A stretch of 50,814 nucleotides of DNA, from positions 1-50,814 of the forward strand of contig JAZUCU010000057.1 of NCBI GenBank assembly GCA_045639325.1, in the 5' to 3' direction. How positions within the stretch are numbered: the stretch's first letter is position 1; each line of letters opens with the position of its first letter. The position numbers were made by a program, and so were the translations under genes. The notes below the pieces were generated by a model. The model was not told where the DNA came from and searched no databases. It was given only the letters and a program-made list of their open reading frames with translations. This document shows, one piece after another, positions 1 to 8,724 of the stretch. The stretch is from RGIG8244 sp045639325. GTDB taxonomy: Bacteria > Verrucomicrobiota > Lentisphaeria > Victivallales > UBA1829.

Positions 1-2
1 AT

Positions 3-110
3 AATAAAATCCGATGGCTGATAAAACAAGCATATGGTTTCAGAGATCGGGAGTACTTCAAATTAAAAATCTATCAATTACCGGAAATTTCAAGCACAAA
101 GGAAATCTGA
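3..110 (+). pseudogene. ISL3-family transposase C-terminus, first tandem copy, cut by the window edge
   Basis: Read from base 3, this frame gives NKIRWLIKQAYGFRDREY and continues to a TGA at 108-110. It matches the end of the 115-330 fragment with a few substitutions and lies in a different frame from it. It is the first of the two tandem copies. Its true 5' extent lies outside the window. Confidence 0.55.
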
Positions 111-114
111 TTTT

Positions 115-330
115 ATGGAACAAACCGTCGATGAGGCAAGAACAATTCGCGATAAGTTGGAAGGTATTGTTTCCTTCTGGACGTTCCGCCATATCAGCAA
201 TGCTCAAATGGAAGGATTCAATAATAAGATCCGATGGCTGATAAAACAAGCATATGGTTTCAGAGATCGGGAGTACTTCAAATTGAAAATATATCAATTA
301 CCAGAGATATCAAGCACAAAGGAAATCTGA
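115..330 (+). pseudogene. ISL3-family transposase, C-terminal fragment
   Basis: The 71-residue frame contains SNAQMEGFNNKIRWLIKQ followed by AYGFRDREYFKLKI. This resembles the end of ISL3-family (IS204/IS1001/IS1165-type) DDE transposases, where an N-x-x-x-EG-x-N-x-KI motif carries the last catalytic Glu and is followed by a YGFR stretch. Family members are around 400 residues, so only the last fifth or less remains. The first 20 or so residues come from sequence spliced on by the 220-bp duplication and may not be the native context. A second, edge-truncated copy of the last 35 codons occupies 3-110 in another frame. No function is expected. Confidence 0.65.
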
Positions 331-363
331 TTTTATGGAACAAAACGTCGAAGAGACAAAAAA

Positions 364-440
364 TGGTGGGCGTTTAGGGACTCGAACCCCAGACATTCAC
401 GGTGTAAACGTGACGCTCTAACCAACTGAGCTAAACGCCC
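364..440 (-). tRNA. tRNA-Val (anticodon UAC)
   Basis: On the minus strand the sequence folds as a complete 77-nt tRNA. The acceptor strand gggcgtt (440-434) pairs with aacgccc, followed by discriminator A and an encoded CCA (366-364). The D arm is GCTC/GAGC. The anticodon stem TCACG/CGTGA encloses loop TTTACAC, placing UAC at 34-36, which reads valine codons. The T arm contains GGTTCGAGTCC. A transposase fragment abuts its 3' side, a common position for insertions next to tRNA genes. Confidence 0.95.
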
Positions 441-515
441 TTATTTATAGGGTATATCGTTAATATATCACACGTTTCAAAAAAATCAAGTCCGTTTTGC
501 GATTTTTTTTCATTT

Positions 516-556
516 CATACGGATATGTGCATGGTTTTGTGCGGCATATCCGTATG
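516..556. terminator. 12-bp perfect inverted repeat downstream of locus A
   Basis: catacggatatg (516-527) and catatccgtatg (545-556) are perfect reverse complements around a 17-nt loop. They sit 15 bp past the stop codon of the last gene of the minus-strand locus A operon. On the minus strand the hairpin is followed by a few bases and then an A-run, not a U-run, so it may be a transcript-stabilising or Rho-dependent end and not a classical intrinsic terminator. Confidence 0.5.
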
Positions 557-571
557 ATTTTATCAAAAAAA

Positions 572-3500
572 TTATTTGATGTAAATCGCAAGAACGTCTT
601 TCGCCGGAATCGTAAGTGACATTTTTTCAGGATTCATAATCCAGTTCTGCGTACCAACAACTCGGGCTTTCTGGCCTTTGAGCAGTTTGTGATTCAATAA
701 TTCCCCTTTCAAAGGAACATCGCTTTCGTTGAAGAGAAGGATAAGACGTTCTTTGCCTTTTGTCAGCACCAGTTTATCCGGATAACGGAAGGTGCCGCCG
801 GCAAGGTCATCTTGTCTTGTTCCATTATAGAAAAGATTTTCGAATTCAGCAATAATGCGGGTGGCTTCCCCGGCGTAATAGAGGGAACCTGCGCTGAAAT
901 AGACACCGCATTCCGTAATTGCGCCACCATGCAAGGCAGCCGCAATACGCAATAACTGATGTTTGGTTTCTTCCGGATAGTAATATATACCGTCGGATGA
1001 ATAGAAAAGATCCGGCACATACGTACGGAACTGGCCAATCTGATTTTTGACTCCGGAGACAGCGCGGACTTCGTTCGAAAGGTAATCCACGGTGGGATGA
1101 TATTTTGAGCCGGTATAGATACCGCATCCGGGAATGGTAACCAGTTGATAATCGTACAAATTCTTTGCGTATTCCACGGAAATTTTATCGGCACTGGTAT
1201 GGTAATAGGCAAACTTGCCGCCCGCTTTTTTGATTGCTTCATAGACAACCGTGAGGAGACGTTTTTTATGGGTATATTTCCAGAATATTTCCCACTGATG
1301 TTCGTATTTTTCAACCAATTCTTTATTGGAAATGGGGTATGGTTTGATTCCGGCATGTTGGAAAAAAGCATCTTTACAGGCATCGCAGAAGCAGGTGGAA
1401 TAGGACCAGGTGTGATGGCGTTTTTTCGGCTGGCTTTCGTCGTTGATAAAGATATTCTTTGATCCGCAATGAGCCATAGCCCATTGGTAATCTTTCACAA
1501 GGGCATCGAAGAACTGTTGTTTATACTTGGGACTGAGCATCTTTGTCATGCAGTAAACGATACTGAAATTCGTAAGAAGTCCGCCTTTTTCATCATAATA
1601 TACGGCATGGAGATCGGGATTTTTATCGATGAGCTGACGGGTTGCCGTCTTGAGCTGTCCGCTGCCCCACAAAGGCAGATTCCAGTGCATCCAAACGAAA
1701 TTTTTATAGCCGTATTTATTTTTGAGTTTATTGACTTTCAGGATCATCGGGTTATTGGCATTGGGGTATCCGATCCCGAGGAAGAAGGAGCCCATCCCTG
1801 CAGCAGAACAGTTTTTGATCATATCTTCCCACTGTTCAATACTGACGAAACCGCCCATGAAGTTATGATATTGGGGAAAGCAGATATTTTTCATTTTTCC
1901 GCCGTTGATGGGGGGCAATTGGTGGAGCGGGATGGTGTTGACGATATCCGTTGTATTGCCGTCGATAATGCGGCGGAAGCGGATAACGGGCAGTTTATTT
2001 TTTACGGGTTTATAAGATTCGTGCCGGATGCTGATATAATGGGTATAGAAGGGCAGATTCCGGTCCAATTTAGCAGGGAGAGTCCACTTGTAAGTATAAC
2101 GGAGGTAATTTTCGCCGTTGAAAGTGATTTTTTCTTCCTTGATATCCTTTGTGGGATAATGATGGAACACGGCATAATTGTTATAATCGTTAACGCGTTT
2201 GAAGCCTTCCGGAATTTCCATAATGAGGGTATAATTGGCTTTTTTACCGGATTTATTGACGTCAAAAATGCGGTGGATGAAGTGCATGGTTTCGCCGGGC
2301 GAATAGCTCCATTTACGCACATTCGGGTGAATGAATGTATAAGGATGATTGCTGTATTCCCGATGCCAGATCAGGTTTTGACGGAAGGTCACTTTCTTTT
2401 CCTTGCCCGCCCAGATGTAATCATTGGATTTTGTCAGCGGAATTTTCATGTTTTTCTCATTAAAGGCAAACACAGTTTCTGCTGTTTCAGGGGAATCGGC
2501 AAGGTTGATTTTCAGAGCGGGATCATTGCCCCTGGCTTCTGCCCGGATTTCCAGAGAACTGATCCCGGACTTCATGGGGAGAGTGTACTTGCCGTTTTTG
2601 CAGGGAATTGCTTTGCCATTGAGTATGACGGAGGTCACAACGGCATTTTTTGTTTCGAGCTGCAACGTTCTGGGATTAATGGCATTCTGAATATCATCGA
2701 CAGCCTTGAGGAACTGCATATAATACTGATCCACTTCATCACGAATCAAAGCACGGGTCAAATCATTTTTATGATCGGCAAAATATTTCCCGATTTTTTC
2801 AGCGGCTTTTTCTGCTTTATGCCAGTTTTTATCTTTGCCGAATTGACGGTATGCGGTCAGGTATGCACCCTGTTTTTCGCCGATGGGTTTCAAGATGTTC
2901 TGATGATATTTTTCACCGGTTTTTGCATTGAGCAGATAAGTATCCTGTGCGACATCGCCTGGTGTTTGATTGAAGATCAGAGTACCGAAACTGTGGGCTC
3001 CCAGGCCGGGCGTGATGCGCTGACTCCACATGGATTCCCGTTCGGTTGCGGAACCGGTGGCAAGATCACGTCTCACATTGAAATAAACTTTGCCGTCGGC
3101 AGGTGTAAATCCGAGCGATGCAAAGGGGATGCGTGCTTCCATATACCAGTGTGTGGAATCCTTGCCGCAAACAAGTTTCCAGTCATCTGTAATGGCAACG
3201 GGGAAAGTCTTTTTCTCGGGGAGCCGGTTACGGATCATGCTGAATTTGCCGTTGACATTGCAGATAAGGAAGATGTACGGGCTGTCATCGTAATTTCCTT
3301 TCCGGTTATAGATTTTTGAGAAAAGGAAATTGATTTTATCGACCCGTTTTCCGGGAATCGCCTGTTGATTTTCCAGCAAATGGGGGAACGGTTCCAACAT
3401 GGTTGCGCCGATGTAGAGATATTTGGAGTCGTACCCGATGCGGAAGGAGGTCTGACGCGTGACACTGTCCGAATCCAGATCGTTGACGGTAAAGTATTTT

Positions 3501-3694
3501 GCACCGGGGAGTTGATCCCAGAATTCCTTTTCCAGTTTGCCATCGATTACGGGGGCCGTTTTAACGGGATAAGCCTTGTAGGTTCTGTCGCGGAGTCCGC
3601 AGAAATTCGCTTGAACCTGTGCATGCAGTATATCGGCGGACAATATGGTGAACAACGCAGGAAGAATTGCAAGCAGATATTTGTTTCTGAACAT
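572..3694 (-). CDS. Large secreted CBM9/DOMON-like plus GH42-like TIM-barrel protein (paralogue 1)
   Basis: The protein is 1040 aa from the chosen start at 3694, which has AAGGAG upstream and begins a signal peptide (MFRNKYLLAILPALFTIL...HAQ). A longer frame to 3787 would overlap the upstream gene and lose the signal. After export, residues about 45-240 form a CBM9/DOMON-like module opening PVIDGKLEKEFWDQLPGAKY. A beta-rich middle and a putative TIM barrel (about 620-930) follow. The barrel has an acidic stretch (INDES) followed by C768-x-C770-x-x-C773. This resembles the zinc cluster of GH42 beta-galactosidases, so a GH-A-clan hydrolase is plausible. The C-terminus is a small beta domain. 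It lies 20 bp downstream of its close paralogue and is probably co-transcribed with it and pseudopilin P1. The substrate is unknown, and the GH assignment is inference. Confidence 0.75.
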   Translation of the reverse strand: MFRNKYLLAILPALFTILSADILHAQVQANFCGLRDRTYKAYPVKTAPVIDGKLEKEFWDQLPGAKYFTVNDLDSDSVTRQTSFRIGYDSKYLYIGATMLEPFPHLLENQQAIPGKRVDKINFLFSKIYNRKGNYDDSPYIFLICNVNGKFSMIRNRLPEKKTFPVAITDDWKLVCGKDSTHWYMEARIPFASLGFTPADGKVYFNVRRDLATGSATERESMWSQRITPGLGAHSFGTLIFNQTPGDVAQDTYLLNAKTGEKYHQNILKPIGEKQGAYLTAYRQFGKDKNWHKAEKAAEKIGKYFADHKNDLTRALIRDEVDQYYMQFLKAVDDIQNAINPRTLQLETKNAVVTSVILNGKAIPCKNGKYTLPMKSGISSLEIRAEARGNDPALKINLADSPETAETVFAFNEKNMKIPLTKSNDYIWAGKEKKVTFRQNLIWHREYSNHPYTFIHPNVRKWSYSPGETMHFIHRIFDVNKSGKKANYTLIMEIPEGFKRVNDYNNYAVFHHYPTKDIKEEKITFNGENYLRYTYKWTLPAKLDRNLPFYTHYISIRHESYKPVKNKLPVIRFRRIIDGNTTDIVNTIPLHQLPPINGGKMKNICFPQYHNFMGGFVSIEQWEDMIKNCSAAGMGSFFLGIGYPNANNPMILKVNKLKNKYGYKNFVWMHWNLPLWGSGQLKTATRQLIDKNPDLHAVYYDEKGGLLTNFSIVYCMTKMLSPKYKQQFFDALVKDYQWAMAHCGSKNIFINDESQPKKRHHTWSYSTCFCDACKDAFFQHAGIKPYPISNKELVEKYEHQWEIFWKYTHKKRLLTVVYEAIKKAGGKFAYYHTSADKISVEYAKNLYDYQLVTIPGCGIYTGSKYHPTVDYLSNEVRAVSGVKNQIGQFRTYVPDLFYSSDGIYYYPEETKHQLLRIAAALHGGAITECGVYFSAGSLYYAGEATRIIAEFENLFYNGTRQDDLAGGTFRYPDKLVLTKGKERLILLFNESDVPLKGELLNHKLLKGQKARVVGTQNWIMNPEKMSLTIPAKDVLAIYIK
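2076..2124. repeat. 49-bp stretch identical to 5219-5267 (paralogue 1 copy)
   Basis: This stretch is identical at DNA level to 5219-5267 in the neighbouring paralogue. Another run of about 35 bp is shared near 1660 and 4800. The surrounding paralogous sequence differs more, including at third codon positions, so these runs suggest recent duplication or gene conversion. Confidence 0.8.
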
Positions 3695-3714
3695 GATGTG
3701 TAATCTCCTTTTTA

Positions 3715-6700
3715 TCATTTTATGTAGATAACCACAACTTCTTTTGCGGGGATGGTCAGCGACATTTTTGCAGGATTGGCAATCCATTTTTTCTGACCTT
3801 CGATTTTTGCTTTCTGACCTTTCGCAAGATTCAAATTGAGCAATTCGCCTTTAACAGGAGTTTCTTTTTCGTTAAAGAGCAGTACCAGACGTTCGTTGCC
3901 TTTGGTAAGGACCAGTTTATCCGGATACTGGAATGTGCCGCCTGCAAGCGCATCGTTTCGTGAGCCATTATAGAAGATATCTTCATATTTTGCAATGATG
4001 CGGGTTGCTTCTCCGGCGTAATAAAGGGAGCCTGCGCTGAAATAGACACCGCACTCACTGATCGCACCGCATTGGAGGGAGGCCGCAATACGCAACAGCT
4101 GATGTTTGGTTTCTTCCGGACGGTAATACACGCCATCGGAGGAATAGAAGGTATCCGGCACATAAGTACGGTATTGACCGATCAGATTCCGTTCCCCGGT
4201 AATATTCCGCACTGCCTTCAAATCCCGGTCGACGGTCGGCTGATAATTGGAACCGGTATAAATATTACATCCGGGGATTGTGACAAATTGAGTATCATAA
4301 AGACCTTTTGCATATTTGACGGACACCCGGTCTGTGCTGGTGTGATAGTAGGCAAAAGTTCCGCCTGCTTTCCGGATGGCATCGTAGACGATTGTAAGCA
4401 GTTTATGTTTATGGGTATACCGCCAGAAATCGCCCCATTGTTTTTCATATTTTTCTGCGATTTCCTGATTGGTGATGTCGTAGGGGGCAACCTTGATAAA
4501 TTTCAGGAATTCCTGTTTGCAGTCGTTGCAGAAGCAATAGGAGTTTTTCCATTTTTTATCGCTCATGTGGGGCTTGTTTTCATCGTTGATAAAGATATTC
4601 TTTGTGCCGGTTTTTGCCATTGCCCATTTATAATCTTCTACCAGAGCATGAAAGAACGGTTCCCGGTATTTGCCGACGGCTTTTGTCAGGCAGAGCATGA
4701 TGTTCATGTGCGCGAGTTTGCCCTGATCATTTTTATGAAAAAAGACGGCATGAAGATCGGGCGTCTTGTCAACCAGACGTCTTGTTGCAGTCTTGAGCTG
4801 TCCGCTGCCCCACAAAGGCAGATTCCAGTGCATCCAGACGAAATTATGGCGTCCGTATTTATTTTTGATTTTATTGACTTTCAAGACTCCGGGGTTATCG
4901 GGATTGGGGTACCCGATGGCAAGGAAAAAGGAATCCAACCCGGCAGCGGAGCAGTTGCTGAGCATGGCTTCCCACTGTTCATCGGAGACGAAACCGCCCA
5001 TGAAGTTGTGGTACTGGGGGAAACAGAAATGTTTCATTTTTCCGCCGTTGATGGGGGGCAGTTCGTAGAGAGGAACGGTGTTGACAATGTCAACCGTGTT
5101 GCCGTCGATAATGCGGCGGAAGCGGATGACCGGATTTTTACCTTTGGGGAATTTGTAAGAATCGTGCTTGATACTGATGTAATGGGTGTAGAACGGCAGA
5201 TTCCGTTCCAGTTTTGCGGGGAGAGTCCACTTGTAAGTATAACGGAGGTAATTTTCGCCGTTGAAAGAGATTTTTTCTTCCTTGATATTCTTTGTGGGAT
5301 AGTGATGGAAGACCGAATAGCCCATGGAATCGTTGATGCGCTGGAATCCTTCCGGAATTTCCATAATGAGGGTATAATCTGCTTTCTTTTTGGTGTCATT
5401 TACATTGAATACCCGGTGAATAAAGTGCATGGTTTCCCCGGGAGATACTCCCCATTTTTCCACATTCGGGTGAATAAATGCGTAACGGTGATTGCAGTAT
5501 TCCCGATGCCAGACCAGATTTTGACGGAAGATCAACGTTTTTTCCTTGCCGGACCAGAGACTGCCGTTTGTGTTGGCAAGGGGAACTTTTGCACCTTTTT
5601 CGTTAAACGCAAAAACATGTTCCGCTGTTTCCGGTGATCCATCAAGCGCAATGCGCAAGCCGGGATTTGCGCCGGTAGCTTCTGCAGTGATTTCCAGTTT
5701 GCTGATACCGGATTCCATGGGGAGAATCCAGGAGCCGTTTTTGCAGGGGATCAATTCCTCATTGAGTTTCACTGATTTGATGACGCAATCCTTTGCGGGG
5801 AGCTGTAACGCCCTGGGCGGTGTCGGTTTATATACCGTATCGAAAGCGCGGAGATATTCCATATAATATTCATCGCCTTCATCCACGATCAGGGCGCTGA
5901 TGCCCCGTTTATTGTTTTTCGCAAAGAAGTTTTTGATTTTATCGGCGGCGATATCCACATTTTTCCAGTTGGGATTCTTGCCGAATTGCTGGAATGCCGT
6001 GAGATAAATTCCCTGACGCCGTCCGATGGGTTCCATGACGTATTTATGATGTTTGTATCGCGGACTGGCATTGATGCGCAAGGTGTCGTAGGTTGCATCC
6101 CCCCGTTTTTCCATGAAAAGGAAATAGGCGAGACTGTGAATGCCCAGGCGGGAGTTGAGTTTTTCACTCCACATGGATTCTTTTTCGCCTTTCGGGCCGG
6201 TGGTCAGCTTGCGGCTTGCGTTGATAAAGACGTATTCATCTTTGGGAGAAAAACCGAGATCGGCAAGGGGAATCCGTGCCTCAACAAACCAGTGATTGGC
6301 ATCTTTGCTGTATGCGTACTGCCAATCCTTTGAGATTGCGACCGGGACGATTTTTTTCTCCGGTAATGCGTTTCTGACCGCAGCACATGTTCCGCCGGCA
6401 TAATAATGAATCATGGTGTAAGGCTGATCCGCCGGATTTCCTTTTTTATCATAGGTTTTAGAGAAAATAAAGCTGAGACAGTCGCGTTCTTTTTCCGGCA
6501 CATCCTTCCCGTCTTTGATGCGTGCGGGGAAAGGTTCGAACATGATCGCGCCCAGATAAAGATAGGTGTCATCATATCCGATCTGGAAGACGGTCTGCCG
6601 GGTTGCACTGGAGTTTTTGTAATCGTTGACAGTGAAATATTTTGCGCGTGGGAGTTTGCTCCAGAACTCCTTTTCCAGCTTGCCATCGATGACCGGCGGC

Positions 6701-6852
6701 TGCTGTACGGGATAGGAGAAATAGAAACGGTTGTTGGGGACATTGAGTTGCGGCAGTTTCAAAGCGGGCTTTTTCTGTGCCATGAGAGGAATTCCGGCAA
6801 GTAATGCGAGCAGGAATGTAAACACAAAAAGGGTATGAGGAATCTTTTGCAT
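3715..6852 (-). CDS. Large secreted CBM9/DOMON-like plus GH42-like TIM-barrel protein (paralogue 2)
   Basis: The 1045-aa protein has a signal peptide (MQKIPHTLFVFTFLLALLAG...MAQ). It has the same architecture as its downstream neighbour: PVIDGKLEKEFWSKLPRAKY opens a CBM9/DOMON-like module, then a beta-rich middle, a TIM-barrel-like region and a C-terminal beta domain. The cysteine motif is C773-x-C775-x-x-C778 after INDEN. The two proteins align over their whole length and share long identical peptides such as NCSAAG, PQYHNFMGGFVS and VWMHWNLPLWGSGQLKTATR. AAGGT precedes the ATG. It starts 43 bp after pseudopilin P1 ends. It is probably an exported polysaccharide-binding hydrolase; the substrate and catalytic residues are not settled by eye. 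Confidence 0.75.
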   Translation of the reverse strand: MQKIPHTLFVFTFLLALLAGIPLMAQKKPALKLPQLNVPNNRFYFSYPVQQPPVIDGKLEKEFWSKLPRAKYFTVNDYKNSSATRQTVFQIGYDDTYLYLGAIMFEPFPARIKDGKDVPEKERDCLSFIFSKTYDKKGNPADQPYTMIHYYAGGTCAAVRNALPEKKIVPVAISKDWQYAYSKDANHWFVEARIPLADLGFSPKDEYVFINASRKLTTGPKGEKESMWSEKLNSRLGIHSLAYFLFMEKRGDATYDTLRINASPRYKHHKYVMEPIGRRQGIYLTAFQQFGKNPNWKNVDIAADKIKNFFAKNNKRGISALIVDEGDEYYMEYLRAFDTVYKPTPPRALQLPAKDCVIKSVKLNEELIPCKNGSWILPMESGISKLEITAEATGANPGLRIALDGSPETAEHVFAFNEKGAKVPLANTNGSLWSGKEKTLIFRQNLVWHREYCNHRYAFIHPNVEKWGVSPGETMHFIHRVFNVNDTKKKADYTLIMEIPEGFQRINDSMGYSVFHHYPTKNIKEEKISFNGENYLRYTYKWTLPAKLERNLPFYTHYISIKHDSYKFPKGKNPVIRFRRIIDGNTVDIVNTVPLYELPPINGGKMKHFCFPQYHNFMGGFVSDEQWEAMLSNCSAAGLDSFFLAIGYPNPDNPGVLKVNKIKNKYGRHNFVWMHWNLPLWGSGQLKTATRRLVDKTPDLHAVFFHKNDQGKLAHMNIMLCLTKAVGKYREPFFHALVEDYKWAMAKTGTKNIFINDENKPHMSDKKWKNSYCFCNDCKQEFLKFIKVAPYDITNQEIAEKYEKQWGDFWRYTHKHKLLTIVYDAIRKAGGTFAYYHTSTDRVSVKYAKGLYDTQFVTIPGCNIYTGSNYQPTVDRDLKAVRNITGERNLIGQYRTYVPDTFYSSDGVYYRPEETKHQLLRIAASLQCGAISECGVYFSAGSLYYAGEATRIIAKYEDIFYNGSRNDALAGGTFQYPDKLVLTKGNERLVLLFNEKETPVKGELLNLNLAKGQKAKIEGQKKWIANPAKMSLTIPAKEVVVIYIK
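5219..5267. repeat. 49-bp stretch identical to 2076-2124 (paralogue 2 copy)
   Basis: This is the partner of the identical stretch in paralogue 1. Both encode the same piece of the beta-rich middle domain (FNGENYLRYTYKWTLPAKL). Confidence 0.8.
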
Positions 6853-6895
6853 GATGAATGACCTTACGTTATTTTAAGATTGATCCAGTCAAAAA

Positions 6896-7627
6896 TTACG
6901 GAGCCTTGGCTGTGGCAGTATTATCAAAGTTAAATGGCATATTGCTGTATTCTCCGCCGGGACCGACATGTTTTGCCCAACCGTAGAAGTAAGTATCCTT
7001 CAATTCCACATTGCCGGCAACTGCTGCAAAATTGGCACGCTGTTTTGCGGAACGCCAGTTGGTTTTCCACCAGTTGGAATCGTAGACATGGTCGGTATCA
7101 CCTTTCAAATGGTAATGGCGGATGGCGATCCCGGTTACTGTCTGGAAGCCGATCGAACCATTCCCGTTGGAGGAACTTGTTTCACCGAGCATAATTGCTT
7201 TTGAGGGGAAATAAATCTTTGACAGCGGCACTTTTGCTCTGCCGAAAATAAAAGATAAACCGTAATTTGGTGTCGTGGCAGTGAGATCTTTGATGGCGGT
7301 ATTGGAGAGCGGACAATAAAAAGACTTGTTGCCATTCAGAGAGGCACTGTACGCAGTGTCAAGAGAAGTCTGTGTGATATAGGGCCAGAGCAGATGAACC
7401 CAGGAGCTTTGCCCGGTAACTGCCATGGGAGCCCAATCTTTGTTGTTGATGGCGTAAGAATTTGCAGCAATAACTATCTGTTTCAGGTTGTTGGCGCAAC
7501 TTGCATTCTGCGCGGTCTGTTTGACTTTGCCCAACGCAGGGAGCAGCATGGAAGCCAGAATCGCGATGATGGCAATTACAACCAGCAGTTCGATCAGCGT
7601 AAAGTTTTGTTTTCTCATCTTTTTCAT
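6896..7627 (-). CDS. Pseudopilin-like protein P1 (prepilin N-terminal methylation domain)
   Basis: The 243-aa protein starts with a short basic leader (MKKMRKQN), then F9-TLIELLVVIAIIAIL, the N-terminal helix of type IV prepilins and type II secretion pseudopilins. Glu is at +5, but Asn stands where the processed Gly(-1) normally is. The rest carries the Cys pair seen in all six copies in this window: ASCANNLKQ after the helix and a later CPL. The tail is the usual region of an H-X9-DG motif, here degenerate (RANFAAVAGNVEL). GAGG lies 8 nt before the ATG. It is the first gene of the locus A operon, ahead of two giant secreted proteins. It is expected in the inner membrane with its globular domain outside; a dedicated role in exporting or displaying its partners is inference. 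Confidence 0.85.
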   Translation of the reverse strand: MKKMRKQNFTLIELLVVIAIIAILASMLLPALGKVKQTAQNASCANNLKQIVIAANSYAINNKDWAPMAVTGQSSWVHLLWPYITQTSLDTAYSASLNGNKSFYCPLSNTAIKDLTATTPNYGLSFIFGRAKVPLSKIYFPSKAIMLGETSSSNGNGSIGFQTVTGIAIRHYHLKGDTDHVYDSNWWKTNWRSAKQRANFAAVAGNVELKDTYFYGWAKHVGPGGEYSNMPFNFDNTATAKAP

Positions 7628-7646
7628 TTCCGTTACCTCAATTTGA

Positions 7647-7675
7647 TTGATAATGTGTGATATTGTCTTTTACAA
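7647..7675 (-). promoter_or_regulatory. Candidate promoter of the P1 operon
   Basis: On the minus strand TTGTAA (7675-7670) and TATCAA (7652-7647) are separated by 17 bp, 20 bp before the P1 start codon. The match is weak, which fits a promoter needing an activator. It overlaps the repeated caatattgcac elements. Confidence 0.35.
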
Positions 7676-7808
7676 TATTGCACATGCAAAGCAATATTTT
7701 TTCCGTTTCAGGGATAATCTAATAGAATAAATAGTAAGTTTCAACAAAAAAATACACTTTATTATATGAAAAAAATGAAGGATACCGATAATATAATGTG
7801 CAATATTG
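7655..7808. promoter_or_regulatory. Cluster of gtgcaatattg-type elements between P1 and the AraC gene
   Basis: caatattgcac (7673-7683) recurs as its exact reverse complement gtgcaatattg at 7798-7808. A 9/11 match lies at 7655-7665 (gtgtgatattg) and a shorter one (gcaatatt) at 7691-7698. The 7655-7665 and 7673-7683 sites form an inverted pair with a 7-bp spacer over the candidate P1 promoter. They are plausible binding sites for the divergent AraC-type regulator, inferred from position only. Confidence 0.45.
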
Positions 7809-7840
7809 ATATTTTAAGCAGACTTTTTCCTTTTTTATAC

Positions 7841-7868
7841 TTGCAATTTCTCGATCCGGTGATATTGT
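7841..7868 (+). promoter_or_regulatory. Candidate promoter of the AraC gene at 7894
   Basis: TTGCAA (7841-7846) and TATTGT (7863-7868) are spaced by 16 bp. Transcription would begin near 7875, about 20 bp before the preferred start codon. Confidence 0.45.
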
Positions 7869-7893
7869 ATCAGAAATACGCGGAGATATGATT

Positions 7894-8718
7894 ATGAATA
7901 AAAATGTTATGCCATTCAACGATCCGGATGAATATTCCCTCGATTATAAGAATGATTTTCCGTTCATTTTGTATATTGCCCGTGATATTTCTGCCGATCG
8001 GAATACGCCCATTATCACCCGATACGATTATAAATTCTGCACGGTGGAATATGTCCTTTCCGGCGGCGGCACGCTGCAAATCGGCAGACAGGAGTTTCAT
8101 ATCAAAAAGGACAGCGTATATTTTCTGCCCCAGGGGAGCGATCATGCCTATTGGCCCGATCCCTACAAGCCGTGGAAAAAAAGTTATTTTGTAATCGGCG
8201 GGCCACTGATGACGACCCTGATGAAGGCGTATGGGCTGGATAATATGTATCATATTCCCGATTGTCCGGAACTCAAAAAATATTTTGATATTATGAAAGC
8301 CCTGTACCGGACAACCACGGAATCCAATCAGGAAGGTGCCGTTGTATTTCATCAATTTGCGGCTCATGCGGCGAAAGTGTATGCCGGATTACGCTCCCAG
8401 ATCCCCCGGGAAATTGAAAAATTGAAACAATGTCTGGATGCATCGGTTCAGAAAAAATTTGTGCTGGAACAATATGCGGAAAAACGCCATCTCTCCGGCT
8501 CACACTTGATCCGGTCATTCAGCAGTCATTACAAAATGACGCCCTACGATTATCTCATGGAGCAGAAAATGAAAAGTGCCAGATCTCTGCTTTTGTATTC
8601 CTCCATGTCAATCAAGGAGATTGCAGAGCATCTGGCATTTTCCGATCAGTATTATTTTTCCAACTACTTCAAACGGAAACACGGTATGTCGCCGAAAGAA
8701 TTCCGGGAAAAACAATAA
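7894..8718 (+). CDS. AraC-family transcriptional regulator
   Basis: The 274-aa regulator has an N-terminal cupin-like sensing half (VEYVLSGGGTLQIG, then HIKKDSVYFLPQGSDHAYW) and a C-terminal double helix-turn-helix. The DNA-binding half includes LIRSFSSHYKMTPYDYLMEQKM, then SIKEIAEHLAFSDQYYFSNYF and a final MSPKEFR, as in AraC/XylS proteins that sense sugars. An ATG at 7888 lies only 2 nt from the GGAG at 7882-7885, so the ATG at 7894 (8-nt spacing) is preferred. It is divergent from pseudopilin P1 and the two giant enzymes, which it probably activates when a locus-specific oligosaccharide is present. Its stop is 6 bp from the convergent stop of the 1291-aa gene, with no terminator visible. 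Confidence 0.9.
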   Translation: MNKNVMPFNDPDEYSLDYKNDFPFILYIARDISADRNTPIITRYDYKFCTVEYVLSGGGTLQIGRQEFHIKKDSVYFLPQGSDHAYWPDPYKPWKKSYFVIGGPLMTTLMKAYGLDNMYHIPDCPELKKYFDIMKALYRTTTESNQEGAVVFHQFAAHAAKVYAGLRSQIPREIEKLKQCLDASVQKKFVLEQYAEKRHLSGSHLIRSFSSHYKMTPYDYLMEQKMKSARSLLLYSSMSIKEIAEHLAFSDQYYFSNYFKRKHGMSPKEFREKQ

Positions 8719-8724
8719 CTTCTG

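Larger units (their letters stand above)
1..359 (+). mobile_element. Remnant of an ISL3-like insertion sequence, 3' end duplicated in tandem
   Basis: Two copies of a transposase 3' end lie in direct orientation with an offset of exactly 220 bp (1-139 and 221-359). They share about 90% of bases, each ends the reading frame with KEI and a TGA (108-110 and 328-330), and both continue into the same ttttatggaacaaa stretch. The second copy stops being alignable at about 360, just outside the tRNA-Val gene. The left end is outside the window, so the element may extend further left. It looks like a decaying IS end, not an active element. Confidence 0.7.

Noticed and set aside
1469..3319. 616-codon open frame on the plus strand opposite the locus A enzyme
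   Set aside because: It lies wholly antisense to a protein with clear domains and signal peptide, has no ribosome site or recognisable motif, and its composition mirrors the codon bias of the real gene.
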